Position numbers and translations under genes: made by a program | Part shown: one piece after another, positions 44,530 to 53,526 of the stretch | Position numbering within the stretch: position 1 is the first letter of the stretch | How the letters are laid out: the number at the start of each line of letters is the position of its first letter | The notes under the pieces: generated by a model | What the model was told of the DNA's origin: nothing | Databases searched by the model: none | Seen by the model: the letters and a program-made list of their open reading frames with translations, nothing else | NCBI GenBank assembly: GCA_965214055.1 | Contig: OZ243931.1 | Location: 2,852,001-2,916,000 of the forward strand | Direction of reading: 5' to 3' | Length of the DNA: 64,000 nt | Source: WTGA01 sp965214055 | Lineage (GTDB): Bacteria; Pseudomonadota; Gammaproteobacteria; Arenicellales; Poriferihabitantaceae

Positions 44530-45273
44530 TTACCGGCACCATGCCTTCAGAAACTCCTGGAAGTGCGGTCGACAGGAATCTTCCAAAAATTCCCGGATCC
44601 TTTCCGTCTCGCTTTGGTATCCGGACTCGGACAAATTTCCACGAACGATCTCCCATCGCAAATAGACCAGGAAAGTGTTCAATGCCTCCATCTCGCAGTC
44701 ATTTCGAATCCCTGCGAGGTCACCTCGTTGATAACTCTCCCAGACGGAGGCTTCCTCCATCCCCGGTTTTCCAGGGAATCCCAGCATCGCGGCAATTTCA
44801 TGCAAAGGGGCCGCTGCGTCGGGATTAAATCCAGACAGTGCCTCCCTCAGGCTGATATGTCCGAAGTGGTCCCGGTCCTGTTCACCGCTGTTCCGGCATC
44901 CGCCGGCATGGACCCGGTTCAGCAGTGACCGGTAGTGCAGCACCGGCAAATCGAACCCTTTCCCATTCCAACTGACCGGTGTGGGCAAATAGCGATCCAA
45001 AAGATTGTAAAACCGGGTGATCAGTTCCTTTTCATCTGAATTTTCATCCCCCAGCGACCACACCATGACATCCTCCCGGATGCGCAGCACTCCTGAAATG
45101 GCGACAATCCTGTGGAGGTGCAGGGGCAGGAAATCGGACCCCCCGGTTTTCTGAACACGCTTGGCAAACAGGACCTTGGCCACTTCCCCATCGCTGAGCC
45201 CATCCAGACCATGCAATCGCCTTCCTGAAAGGCTGTCCGGGATGGTTTTGATCTCAAATGTCAGAACATTCAT
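44530..45273 (-). CDS. Predicted 3'-5' exonuclease (PolB-like), catalytic motif degenerate
   Basis: This 247-residue protein belongs to the predicted PolB-type 3'-5' exonuclease family (N-terminal VLTFEIKTIPD, SWNGKGFDLPVLHYRSL, LHEIAAMLGFPGKP, IRNDCEMEALNTFLVYLRWE). DEDD exonucleases need an FDIET motif and a YCExD motif. Here the first is FEIKT (D to E, E to K) and the last is DCEME, so metal-binding residues are changed at several places. Only the central Asp in the GFDLPVL motif is clearly kept. The protein may have lost nuclease activity and act as a nucleic-acid-binding relic. It starts the operon with rlmD. Confidence 0.8.
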   Translation of the reverse strand: MNVLTFEIKTIPDSLSGRRLHGLDGLSDGEVAKVLFAKRVQKTGGSDFLPLHLHRIVAISGVLRIREDVMVWSLGDENSDEKELITRFYNLLDRYLPTPVSWNGKGFDLPVLHYRSLLNRVHAGGCRNSGEQDRDHFGHISLREALSGFNPDAAAPLHEIAAMLGFPGKPGMEEASVWESYQRGDLAGIRNDCEMEALNTFLVYLRWEIVRGNLSESGYQSETERIREFLEDSCRPHFQEFLKAWCR

Positions 45274-45341
45274 TTTTTACCCACATATCGGCTTCACCCT
45301 GTGTACAATGAATTACAGCCGAAGACTACCACAAACAGTCC

Positions 45342-45372
45342 TTGCTTAAATGTGCCGCCCTGGACGTATAAT
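45342..45372 (+). promoter_or_regulatory. Probable promoter of the glutamate dehydrogenase gene
   Basis: TTGCTT (45342-45347) and a consensus TATAAT (45367-45372) are separated by 19 bases and lie 40 bases before the gdh start. The spacing is slightly long, so activity may depend on an activator. The region also faces the divergent exonuclease gene. Confidence 0.5.
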
Positions 45373-45412
45373 GGTTGCCTCGGCATTTTTATTTTGAAAC
45401 AGGATGGCGACA

Positions 45413-48400
45413 ATGAAAAATATCGTAACCGAATCCCTTATTTCTTCTCTTGAAAAGACGTTGAGCCCGCCTCAATCCGAATCGGAGGTGGAGTTTTTGC
45501 GCGCCTACTACCATCGGCTTTCCCGACAGGATTTTTCCACCCATCGCGCCCTGGACTTCCGGGACCTGGCCCTGCGGCATCGACAGATCGGGGTCCACAG
45601 GCCGCCGGGGGAAACCATCATTGAAATTGAAAACCAGTCCTCCACCGGAACCTCCGATCGGGAACCCTATGAATCAACGATCATCCATATCATTACCGAA
45701 GACCGGCCATTCCTCATTCAGTCCCTGCAGATCGCGTTGAACGGGCTTCGCAAGACCCCGTTCCGATCCATCTTCCCGTTATTCGTCGTGACCCGGGACC
45801 AACACCATACCGCCACCACCTATGAACGCTTCACCTCCCCCGAACAAACCGAACCGGACCGGTGTTTTGCTGAATTGTATATCCAGTTCGAAATCGATTT
45901 TACGTCCGTTGACGAGCATGAGTCCATCCTTCGCGCACTTCGAGTCGTCAACCTGACCATCAACGATGTGGTAGGGGACTGGAAAGCCATGCGCAGCCGC
46001 ATGACGGAATGTGCCACAACGGTTGAATCAATGAAAAAGGGACCTGTTTTTGAAGAGTACGGGGCCCTGCTCAACTGGTTGACGGAAGACCATTTCGCTT
46101 TTCTCGGTTACTGCGAACTGAACGTACCGTCCACCCCAGAAAAGACCTCATCAAGGATCATCGAATCCACTGCCCTGGGATCGCTGAAAACCGTCGCGAA
46201 AGAGGGAAACCAATCGGTTCTCGAAGTTTTACCTCCCATTGTCGCCACCGCCGATGACCCGATTATCCTCACCATATCCAAGAAACGGGCAACGATCCAT
46301 CGCCCCGACTACATGGACTGCATTCTGTTCAATCACGGTTGCGACACAACGGGAAAAAATTCCCGGGTCAGTTGTTTTCTGGGGTTTTATGCCGGCTCCA
46401 CCGCCGCAATGCCCACCTCGGATATCCCCCATTTGCGCAAAAAAACGGCGTATATCCTCGAAACCAGCCGGCTGCGCCGGGGGGGGCACGCCTACAAGGA
46501 ATTGAAAACCATTCTCGAAACACTGCCTCGGGAAAAGCTGTTTCAGATGGAAAGCAGCAGTCTGTATACACTTTCCATGACACTGTTAAATCAGGAAAGG
46601 CGCAAAACCCGGGTTCATCTGCACAACAATGTCTGCGGACACTACTACTCCTGCCTGGTATACGTTCCCAAAGACCTGTTTAACAGCCAGTTACGCCAGA
46701 AAATCCAGCAGTGCCTCAGTGATCAACTGCATGCCATTGATGTGGGATTCGATGTCTATTTTTCGCCATCCATCCTGACCCGTATCCACTATACCATCCA
46801 GGCCGACCCCGACCGGGTCATCGATGTGGACCCCGATGAACTCGAAAGGACCATTCAAAACATTGCCCGGGACTGGTATGACCAGTTGTTCGAGGTCATA
46901 AAAAAGCAATCCGGCCGAGACCGGGCGACCACGGTACTCCAGCAATTTCGCGGCGGTTTTTCAAAAACCTACGAGGAAATCTATACGGTGGAGAATGCGG
47001 CAGAGGATATCGATATCTTCCTGTCCCTGCAGCAACACGACATCCATGCCGTTTTGAGCCCGTCGAAGCGACCGGATTCGGACCGTGCAAGCTTCAAGAT
47101 CTATGGATGCAAAAATTCAATCCCCTTGTCCGACGTGCTGCCGGTCCTTGAAAACATGGGAGTCCGGATCATGGGAGGACGCCCACAAAAAATTCAAACC
47201 ACCGGGGGGGATGTTTATCGGATACTGGAATTCGAAATCGCCCGGGTGGACGGCCGCCCCTTCGACTATGACCATCATGGCAGGGAATTTGAAACGACCT
47301 TTATCCGCTGCTGGCATGGTGATATCGAAAACGATGGATTCAACCAGCTCACCCTGTTCTCGGGGCTGGATTGGCATCGTGTGAGCCTGTTCCGGGCGTA
47401 TTTCATGTATCTCAAGCAAATCAGGCTGCGCTACAGCAGGACCTATATTATCAATGCACTGCTCAGCAACCCGGTGCTGGTAACAGCCATCTCCGACCTG
47501 TTTACGGAACAGTTCGACCCCGAAAAAGACCAGGAAGGCGTGGAAAAACTCCATGGGGAAGTGAGAAGTCAACTCGATACGGTTAGCACACTGGATGAAG
47601 AGCGGATTCTGCGTGCCCTCCTGGACGTGATGGATGCGACGTTGCGAACCAACTATTTTCAACCGGATGGAAATCATTCGCAGAAACCCTATATATCCCT
47701 GAAGCTGAAATCAGCGACCATCCCGCGCATCCCCCAACCCGCTCCGGAGTTCGAAATATTTGTCTACTCCCCACGGGTGGAAGGGGTACATCTTCGAGGC
47801 GGGCCCATTGCCCGGGGCGGCCTGCGCTGGTCCGAAAGGCCAGAGGATTTCCGGACCGAAGTCCTCGGCCTGGTCAAGGCGCAACGGGTCAAAAATGCCG
47901 TAATCGTCCCCGTCGGCTCAAAAGGAGGGTTCGTTGCCAAGCAACTGCCGGACCACGATCGTGAAGCAATCCAGAAGGAAGTGATCGCCTGCTACCAGAT
48001 CTTTATCAGCGGCTTGCTGGATGTCACGGACAATCTTGCCGGCAGCCGGATCATCCCCCCGGATCATGTGGTCAGGCTGGATGGGGATGATCCCTACCTG
48101 GTGGTCGCCGCTGACAAGGGGACGGCGACGTTTTCCGATATTGCCAACACCATTTCCGAACAGCGTGGTTTCTGGCTGGGCGATGCCTTTGCGTCAGGGG
48201 GGTCTGCCGGCTACGACCACAAGAAAATGGGGATTACCGCCAGGGGGGCTTGGGAATCCGTCAAACGCCATTTCAGGGAACGGGGAAAAGACATCCAGTC
48301 AGAGCCGTTCACAGTAGTGGGAATCGGCGATATGGGAGGTGATGTCTTCGGGAACGGCATGTTGCTTTCGAAACAGATCAAGCTGATCGCCGCTTTCAAT

Positions 48401-50200
48401 CATTTGCATATCTTCATTGACCCGGAACCGGAGAACCCCACCGCAAGTCATGCGGAGAGGCAGCGTCTCTTTGACCTCCCCCGTTCTTCGTGGACGGATT
48501 ATGACCAGAAACTGATTTCTCCTGGCGGTGGGGTCTTTTCACGGGATGCCAAGTCCATTGCCCTTTCGCCCCAGGCAAAAAAAGCACTGGGAGCCGAGAA
48601 GGATGCGTATGCCCCGGACGACCTGATCCATGTCATTTTGAAATCAGAAGTGGAACTGTTGTGGAATGGCGGCATTGGAACCTACGTCAAAGCCTCTTCG
48701 GAATCCCATGCGGATGCCCAGGACCGCAACAATGACAGCCTGCGCGTGGATGGCAATGAACTTCGCTGCAAAGTCATCGGTGAAGGCGGAAATCTCGGCA
48801 TGACCCAGCTGGGCCGCATCGAGTTTTCCCAAAATGGAGGATTGTGCTACACCGATGCGATCGACAACTCAGCCGGCGTGGATACTTCAGACCATGAAGT
48901 CAATATCAAGATCCTGCTCAATGCTGAAATGCAGGGAGACCGGATTACCCTGGAGGAGCGCAACGGAATCCTCTCGCAAATGGAGGATGATATCGCCAGG
49001 CTGGTCCTTCAGAACAACTATCTTCAAACCCAGGTGCTGAGCATGGATACCGAAAACAGCGTCCATGCCATGCCCCAGCAGTCCCGTGCCATCCGCATCC
49101 TTCAGAAAAAGGGGTTGTTGAATCGGAAGCTTGAATTTCTGCCGGACAGTTTCACGCTAAGGGAACGTTTTGACGAAGGGAGGTATCTGACCCGTCCGGA
49201 ACTCGCAGTCCTGTTGTCGTACAGCAAGATGGACCTGTATCAAAACCTGCTGGAGTCGGATTTGCCGGATGACCCGTATCTGAAATCAGAACTGGAACAG
49301 TATTTTCCGGATCTGATCCGGTCAAAATACCCGGACCAGATCCATGCGCACCGACTTGGAAGAGAGATTATTTCCACCCAGATCACCAACAACCTGGTCG
49401 GCACCATGGGGTCGACTTTTCATCTTCGGATCGGAGGATTGACCGGCAATACCGTCGCAGAGATGACCGGCGCCTATATTGCAGCAAGGGACATCCTGAA
49501 CAGCGATTCCCTGATGCACCAGATTCAGGCTCTGGACAATAAAATTGATTCTGCGGTACAAATGCAGTGTCTACTGCAATTGTCCAACTGCCTGGAATCC
49601 TCCATACTGTGGCTGTTACGCAATCTGCGGCAGCCCATGACCATCCAGCCGGCAATCGAGCGGTTTTCCAGCGGCTATGACCAGCTGACAAACGGTGTCA
49701 TTGAAAAACGTTTTCATTTGCCTGGCCGCGCACGGTTTGAACAGGACCAGGCTGAATTGACCCGAAAAGGCATACCGGAACCCCTGTCCAAATCCCTTGC
49801 AGCCCAACTCATACTGGTGAACGCCCTGGATATCCTGGAGATTGCCGGAGACCGGCAGGAACCTGAACGGGTAGCGGAAGTCTACTTCGGTATAGAGAAG
49901 ATTCTGGGTCTCGACTGGCTGCAGAACCAGATTGCTTCCCTCCCGGTGGAGAACGACTGGCACGAAAGATCAAAATTCAGCCTTTCCAGTGATCTCCGGG
50001 GCCATCAGGACGAGATTGCACTGAAAATCGTTTCCACCTCATCGAAACAGACCAGCGAACAGTGTCTGGACCAGTGGACGAAGGACAACAAGTCGACGAT
50101 TCGCAAATACTCGGCGATGATGGACGCTCTCAGAGAAGAACCTCATGCTGATTTTGTCATGCTGTCCGTTTCGGTGAGCGAATTGAATCGTTTCAAATGA
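45413..50200 (+). CDS. gdhB: NAD-specific glutamate dehydrogenase, large 180-kDa type
   Basis: This protein of about 1595 residues matches the large NAD-dependent glutamate dehydrogenases. It has long N-terminal ACT-like and helical regions, a catalytic core with GVHLRGGPIARGGLRWSERPEDFRTEVLGLVKAQRVKNAVIVPVGSKGGF, and a nucleotide fold with VVGIGDMGGDVFGNGML and KVIGEGGNLGMTQLGRIEF. It deaminates glutamate to 2-oxoglutarate and mainly serves catabolism. AGGA at 45401-45404 favours ATG 45413 over 45404. It could drain glutamate formed in the methylamine and amino-acid pathways elsewhere in the window. It is monocistronic. Confidence 0.95.
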   Translation: MKNIVTESLISSLEKTLSPPQSESEVEFLRAYYHRLSRQDFSTHRALDFRDLALRHRQIGVHRPPGETIIEIENQSSTGTSDREPYESTIIHIITEDRPFLIQSLQIALNGLRKTPFRSIFPLFVVTRDQHHTATTYERFTSPEQTEPDRCFAELYIQFEIDFTSVDEHESILRALRVVNLTINDVVGDWKAMRSRMTECATTVESMKKGPVFEEYGALLNWLTEDHFAFLGYCELNVPSTPEKTSSRIIESTALGSLKTVAKEGNQSVLEVLPPIVATADDPIILTISKKRATIHRPDYMDCILFNHGCDTTGKNSRVSCFLGFYAGSTAAMPTSDIPHLRKKTAYILETSRLRRGGHAYKELKTILETLPREKLFQMESSSLYTLSMTLLNQERRKTRVHLHNNVCGHYYSCLVYVPKDLFNSQLRQKIQQCLSDQLHAIDVGFDVYFSPSILTRIHYTIQADPDRVIDVDPDELERTIQNIARDWYDQLFEVIKKQSGRDRATTVLQQFRGGFSKTYEEIYTVENAAEDIDIFLSLQQHDIHAVLSPSKRPDSDRASFKIYGCKNSIPLSDVLPVLENMGVRIMGGRPQKIQTTGGDVYRILEFEIARVDGRPFDYDHHGREFETTFIRCWHGDIENDGFNQLTLFSGLDWHRVSLFRAYFMYLKQIRLRYSRTYIINALLSNPVLVTAISDLFTEQFDPEKDQEGVEKLHGEVRSQLDTVSTLDEERILRALLDVMDATLRTNYFQPDGNHSQKPYISLKLKSATIPRIPQPAPEFEIFVYSPRVEGVHLRGGPIARGGLRWSERPEDFRTEVLGLVKAQRVKNAVIVPVGSKGGFVAKQLPDHDREAIQKEVIACYQIFISGLLDVTDNLAGSRIIPPDHVVRLDGDDPYLVVAADKGTATFSDIANTISEQRGFWLGDAFASGGSAGYDHKKMGITARGAWESVKRHFRERGKDIQSEPFTVVGIGDMGGDVFGNGMLLSKQIKLIAAFNHLHIFIDPEPENPTASHAERQRLFDLPRSSWTDYDQKLISPGGGVFSRDAKSIALSPQAKKALGAEKDAYAPDDLIHVILKSEVELLWNGGIGTYVKASSESHADAQDRNNDSLRVDGNELRCKVIGEGGNLGMTQLGRIEFSQNGGLCYTDAIDNSAGVDTSDHEVNIKILLNAEMQGDRITLEERNGILSQMEDDIARLVLQNNYLQTQVLSMDTENSVHAMPQQSRAIRILQKKGLLNRKLEFLPDSFTLRERFDEGRYLTRPELAVLLSYSKMDLYQNLLESDLPDDPYLKSELEQYFPDLIRSKYPDQIHAHRLGREIISTQITNNLVGTMGSTFHLRIGGLTGNTVAEMTGAYIAARDILNSDSLMHQIQALDNKIDSAVQMQCLLQLSNCLESSILWLLRNLRQPMTIQPAIERFSSGYDQLTNGVIEKRFHLPGRARFEQDQAELTRKGIPEPLSKSLAAQLILVNALDILEIAGDRQEPERVAEVYFGIEKILGLDWLQNQIASLPVENDWHERSKFSLSSDLRGHQDEIALKIVSTSSKQTSEQCLDQWTKDNKSTIRKYSAMMDALREEPHADFVMLSVSVSELNRFK

Positions 50201-50385
50201 TCCGATGCCCCCCTTGATACCCACACAATACGATCGGTCTGCCAACCGGGACCCCCGTTCCCGTGGGTTCCGGGCATGGCGGAAAATACGAAAATTCTTC
50301 CCATCACCCGACTGCGTTCCAACCCCCTGCCCCTGGATTTCCCGGCTCCGTCCGGTTTGAACGGGTATCACCGAGGAACCGGACT

Positions 50386-50889
50386 TTGCCCGACACGGTC
50401 CAAAATGAAATCCAGCAGTTGCTATCCAGCCAGCGGTCACTGCATCTGGCCACCGTCAATACCCAGGGAATGCCCCTGTCGAGCTATGCCCCGTATTACC
50501 GTCATGAAACCGGGGATTTCTATATCCTTGTCAGCACTCTCACCGAGCACACCTCGAACCTGGAAAGCGGGGATGCCAGCATCCTGATCATTGAGGATGA
50601 ACAAGCCGGATCACAGGTCTATGCACGGGTCCGGTTGCAGTTCCAGTGCAGCTCCCGTGAAATCCCGAGAGAAACGGACGAATTCCAGCGCTCGGCCAAT
50701 GGGCTGCGCAGGCGGCATGGTGGAATCATCGACACGCTCCTTGGCCTCCGTGACTTCAAAATGTTCCGGCTCATCCCGCATCGTGGACGTTTCATAAAAG
50801 GGTTCGGACAGGCCTACCGGGTGAACAGGCTCTTGACCGAAATCCAGCCTGACACCGGGGCGGATGGAACTGGACTGAAGGGCCGCTGA
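50386..50889 (+). CDS. HugZ-like pyridoxamine-5'-phosphate-oxidase-fold protein
   Basis: This 167-residue split-barrel protein (LPDTVQNEIQQLLSSQRSLHLATVNTQGMPLSSYAPYYRHETGDFYILVSTLTEHTSNLESGDASILIIEDE) matches the HugZ/HutZ haem-utilisation branch of the PNPOx-like family. Members degrade haem or bind flavin. The haem-ligating His of HugZ sits in a C-terminal loop; the C-terminal LIPHRGRFIKGFGQAYRV is consistent. The start is TTG 50386, with GAGGA (50373-50377) eight bases upstream. The region 50263-50385 is in frame but unlike the family. No haem transport genes are near. Confidence 0.75.
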   Translation: MPDTVQNEIQQLLSSQRSLHLATVNTQGMPLSSYAPYYRHETGDFYILVSTLTEHTSNLESGDASILIIEDEQAGSQVYARVRLQFQCSSREIPRETDEFQRSANGLRRRHGGIIDTLLGLRDFKMFRLIPHRGRFIKGFGQAYRVNRLLTEIQPDTGADGTGLKGR

Positions 50890-51083
50890 GCAGTTTTTGC
50901 CGAAAGGGTGCCTAGACTCCCATCACTCACCGGTTTTCCGCCTGTTTCGGCCATCGGGGCGGGTTTCCCGGTGCAACCTGAACGGACCTGGATTTGGGCG
51001 CCCGGTTCCGGGTGTACGGATTCAATGAACCGCCGCGTGGTCCCATGCCGTCCGTGCCCTTACCGAATGAAATATAACACAAT

Positions 51084-51112
51084 ACCCGGGACATCTTGTG
51101 TGCTGTCCGGGT
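51084..51112 (+). other. Stem-loop upstream of chaC
   Basis: ACCCGG and ACA pair with TGT and CCGGGT around a 10-base loop, with one bulged G. It lies 42 bases before the ChaC-like start and about 195 bases after the HugZ-like stop. It may be a terminator without a T-run or part of a leader. Confidence 0.3.
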
Positions 51113-51153
51113 CATCCAGTAGTATACGATTCCACATTCCGATTTGATCATGT

Positions 51154-51744
51154 ATGAATCACCCTGACCCCATCCGCTGCGTTGAACCGGACCATTGTGC
51201 GTCCATCCTGCCCGTTCCGGAATCCGGCTTCCGGGTATTCGCGTACGGCTCATTGATGTGGAATCCCGGGTTCCCGTTTGCAGAGTCCCGGATCGGCAGG
51301 CTGTACGGATATCACCGGGCCCTTTGTATCTGGTCAATCCAGTATCGGGGAACCGCAGCAAAACCCGGGCTGGTACTGGGCCTGGCACCCGGCGGCTCCT
51401 GCCGTGGAATCGTCTATCGGGTGCGTGACGGGGAAATCGAGCCGACCCTGGACTACCTGTATAAAAGGGAAATGATCACCCGTGTATACCGACCGCGGAC
51501 CGTCCCGATCCATCTGGAGAATGGACGCCGGGTGGATGCACTGGCGTTCGTTTCCGATACCGAACATCCCCAATATGCCTGTGGCCTGGACACCCGGAAA
51601 ATTACGGATATCGTCCGCCGGGCAACCGGGGGGATCGGCCCAAATACGGACTATATCCTGAGCACCGTGGAATCTCTCAACCAGCTTGGAATCCGGGACC
51701 CCTGCCTCCAGGAAGTGGCATCCCAACTCGAAACCGAACCTTGA
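51154..51744 (+). CDS. chaC: Glutathione-specific gamma-glutamylcyclotransferase (ChaC family)
   Basis: This 196-residue protein has the ChaC substrate loop FRVFAYGSLMWNPGF and YGYHRALCIWSIQYRGT, and the catalytic Glu in LDYLYKREMIT. It splits glutathione into 5-oxoproline and Cys-Gly in the cytosol, and may control glutathione turnover. The name in E. coli derives from a neighbouring calcium antiporter, which is absent here. The ribosome site before ATG 51154 is weak. It precedes hinT by 22 bases, so both may share a transcript. Confidence 0.88.
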   Translation: MNHPDPIRCVEPDHCASILPVPESGFRVFAYGSLMWNPGFPFAESRIGRLYGYHRALCIWSIQYRGTAAKPGLVLGLAPGGSCRGIVYRVRDGEIEPTLDYLYKREMITRVYRPRTVPIHLENGRRVDALAFVSDTEHPQYACGLDTRKITDIVRRATGGIGPNTDYILSTVESLNQLGIRDPCLQEVASQLETEP

Positions 51745-51766
51745 AACCAACCCAATCAATCTGACC

Positions 51767-52120
51767 ATGACCGAAGAAACACTGTTTACAAAAATTGTGA
51801 AAGGAGAAATACCGGCGGATATCCTGTTCCAGGATGACCGGGCCACGGCATTTCGGGACATTCATCCTCAGGCACCCAGCCATATCCTGATCATCCCCAA
51901 CAAGCCGATTCCATCGGTCAATGACATCTGTGAAGAAGATGAGGCCCTGGTGGGGTATTTGTTTACCGTTGCAAGACAATTGGCCAAACAGGAAGGTATT
52001 GCCGACAATGGCTACCGGCTGCTGATCAACTGCGGACCCCATGGCGGCCAGGAAGTGTATCACCTGCATATGCACCTGCTGGGAGGCCGACCCCTGGGTC
52101 GAATGATTTCCAGGGGCTGA
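51767..52120 (+). CDS. hinT: HIT-family nucleotide hydrolase (HinT)
   Basis: This 117-residue protein carries LFTKIVKGEIPADILFQDDRATAFRDIHPQAPSHILIIPNKPI and the histidine triad HLHMHLLGG near the C-terminus. HinT hydrolyses adenosine phosphoramidates such as aminoacyl-AMP. The ATG at 51767 begins the family match; the upstream in-frame part overlaps chaC. It is followed by two strong inverted repeats. Confidence 0.93.
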   Translation: MTEETLFTKIVKGEIPADILFQDDRATAFRDIHPQAPSHILIIPNKPIPSVNDICEEDEALVGYLFTVARQLAKQEGIADNGYRLLINCGPHGGQEVYHLHMHLLGGRPLGRMISRG

Positions 52121-52131
52121 AGGACGGAACC

Positions 52132-52182
52132 CCTGCCTGTCATGACAGGCAGGTTCAGTCCGGACCCCCAGTCCGGACTGAA
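52132..52182. terminator. Tandem perfect hairpins between hinT and ispF
   Basis: A perfect 22-base palindrome (52132-52153, arms CCTGCCTGTCA) is followed at once by a second perfect hairpin, TTCAGTCCGGAC / GTCCGGACTGAA with loop CCCCA (52154-52182). They lie between converging genes. No T-run follows on either strand, so they may stop transcription by stem strength or protect the 3' ends of both transcripts. Confidence 0.5.
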
Positions 52183-52246
52183 TACCTCCCGTCAACGGGA
52201 ACACCCCGGGAACGGCGAAACACGATGGATTCCGGATAATCGGGGG

Positions 52247-52732
52247 TTATCGGGAACGGGAGATTGCGTCCAGCAATACCACCGACTGGGCAGCGATTCC
52301 CTCTTCACGACCGGCAAATCCCAAGCGTTCGGTCGTGGTGGCCTTGACACTGACACACTCCACGGGAAGCTTCAGGTCCGAGGCAATGTTTTCTCTCATC
52401 CGGAGAATGTACGGGGCCATTTTTGGCCGTTCTGCGATGATGGTGGAATCCAGGTTGACAACGACCCAGCCGGCGGATTCCACCAAAAGAACCACCTCTT
52501 TGAGCAGAACCCGGCTGTCCATGTTTTTGAATTGTGGCTTGTCTTCGGGAAAATGCAATCCGATATCCCCCAGCGCAGCGGCCCCCAGGCACGCATCACA
52601 GATCGAATGGACCAGCACATCGGCATCCGAATGTCCTGCCAGACCGTGATGCCATTCAATAGCGACTCCACCAAGAACCAGACTTCTGCCTTCCACCAGG
52701 GCATGCACATCATATCCCGTCCCAATCCTCAT
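52247..52732 (-). CDS. ispF: 2-C-Methyl-D-erythritol 2,4-cyclodiphosphate synthase
   Basis: This 161-residue enzyme of the MEP isoprenoid pathway has the zinc ligands GYDVH (Asp8, His10) and His in GLAGHSDADVLVHSICDA, plus DIGLHFPEDKPQFKNMDS and the C-terminal VSVKATTTERLGFAGREEGIAAQSVV. It cyclises the CDP-methylerythritol phosphate to the cyclodiphosphate. Its start overlaps the end of ispD by 4 bases, as in many gammaproteobacteria. Confidence 0.96.
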   Translation of the reverse strand: MRIGTGYDVHALVEGRSLVLGGVAIEWHHGLAGHSDADVLVHSICDACLGAAALGDIGLHFPEDKPQFKNMDSRVLLKEVVLLVESAGWVVVNLDSTIIAERPKMAPYILRMRENIASDLKLPVECVSVKATTTERLGFAGREEGIAAQSVVLLDAISRSR

Positions 52733-53445
52733 GGTCCGGACCCCCGTAAAAACAGTTCCAGGGCCGGCAAATCACCCGGAACGGTGAGTTTGATATTGGA
52801 TGGATGCCCTTCAATGATTTCGGGAAAGATGCCGCAATGCTCCATCGCCATGGATTCGTCGGTAACAAAATTCCCGGAATCCAGTGCCCGTTCAATCCCC
52901 CTGCACAGGTCTCCCAGACGAAATACCTGCGGGGTCAGCGCATGCCAAAGACCCGTGCGGTCGATGGTCCGCCTGACCCGGTTTTGGGTCCCCACCAGTT
53001 TCAGGGTATCCACCAGTCGCGTGCCGAGCACCGCACCCGTGCGGTTGGTTTTCACGCACTGGATCAACGCCAGGAGGTCACCCTGCCGCAGGCAGGGTCG
53101 AACCGCATCATGGACCAGTACCCAGTCGGAATTCCGGGCGCCCACCCGGTCCCGCAAACAGTTCAGACCATTCAAGACGGTATGGACCCGCTGGGAGCCT
53201 GCCTGGAATGTGCCCCGGAATTTATCATCGCTGAACGGGTTTTTCCGCCACCAGACATCCTCCTTGCGGATTCCCGCTACCACGCCATCTACCCGGTCGC
53301 ATTCGCAAATCCGCTGCAGCGTGTGGTTCAGTATGGGCCGGTCTTCGATCTGGATGTACTGCTTGGGAATCCTGGAGCCCATCCTGGCCCCAATGCCCCC
53401 GGCCGGAACCACTGCCCAGACTTTTTCCTGATCCGCTTTTTTCAT
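52729..53445 (-). CDS. ispD: 2-C-Methyl-D-erythritol 4-phosphate cytidylyltransferase
   Basis: This 238-residue nucleotidyltransferase has VWAVVPAGGIGARMGSRIPKQYIQI (CTP-binding loop), WVLVHDAVRPCL, and TDESMAMEHCG followed by IKLTVPGDLPALELFL. It makes CDP-methylerythritol. ATG 53445 has AGAGG seven bases upstream; the longer frame to 53484 crosses the divergent promoter region. It is followed by ispF with a 4-base overlap. Confidence 0.95.
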   Translation of the reverse strand: MKKADQEKVWAVVPAGGIGARMGSRIPKQYIQIEDRPILNHTLQRICECDRVDGVVAGIRKEDVWWRKNPFSDDKFRGTFQAGSQRVHTVLNGLNCLRDRVGARNSDWVLVHDAVRPCLRQGDLLALIQCVKTNRTGAVLGTRLVDTLKLVGTQNRVRRTIDRTGLWHALTPQVFRLGDLCRGIERALDSGNFVTDESMAMEHCGIFPEIIEGHPSNIKLTVPGDLPALELFLRGSGP

Positions 53446-53479
53446 CACTACCTCTATGGCCCAACCACGATAACACAGG

Positions 53480-53485
53480 TACAAT
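53480..53485 (+). promoter_or_regulatory. Candidate -10 element for mfd
   Basis: TACAAT lies between the divergent ispD and mfd genes, about 40 bases before the likely mfd start codon. No good -35 box is evident at 16-18 bases upstream. Confidence 0.3.
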
Positions 53486-53526
53486 CCGCAACCCAGAATC
53501 CAGTCCGCTCCCCGGCATTACCCGAG

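Noticed and set aside
50263..50385. Upstream extension of the HugZ-like protein
   Set aside because: The extra 41 residues are not family-like, and a strong GAGGA site sits before TTG 50386.
52804..53526. In-frame extension of mfd of about 240 codons to the left
   Set aside because: It runs antisense through the whole of ispD, a clear gene with all motifs, and has no similarity to Mfd. Mfd-like sequence begins just after 53527.
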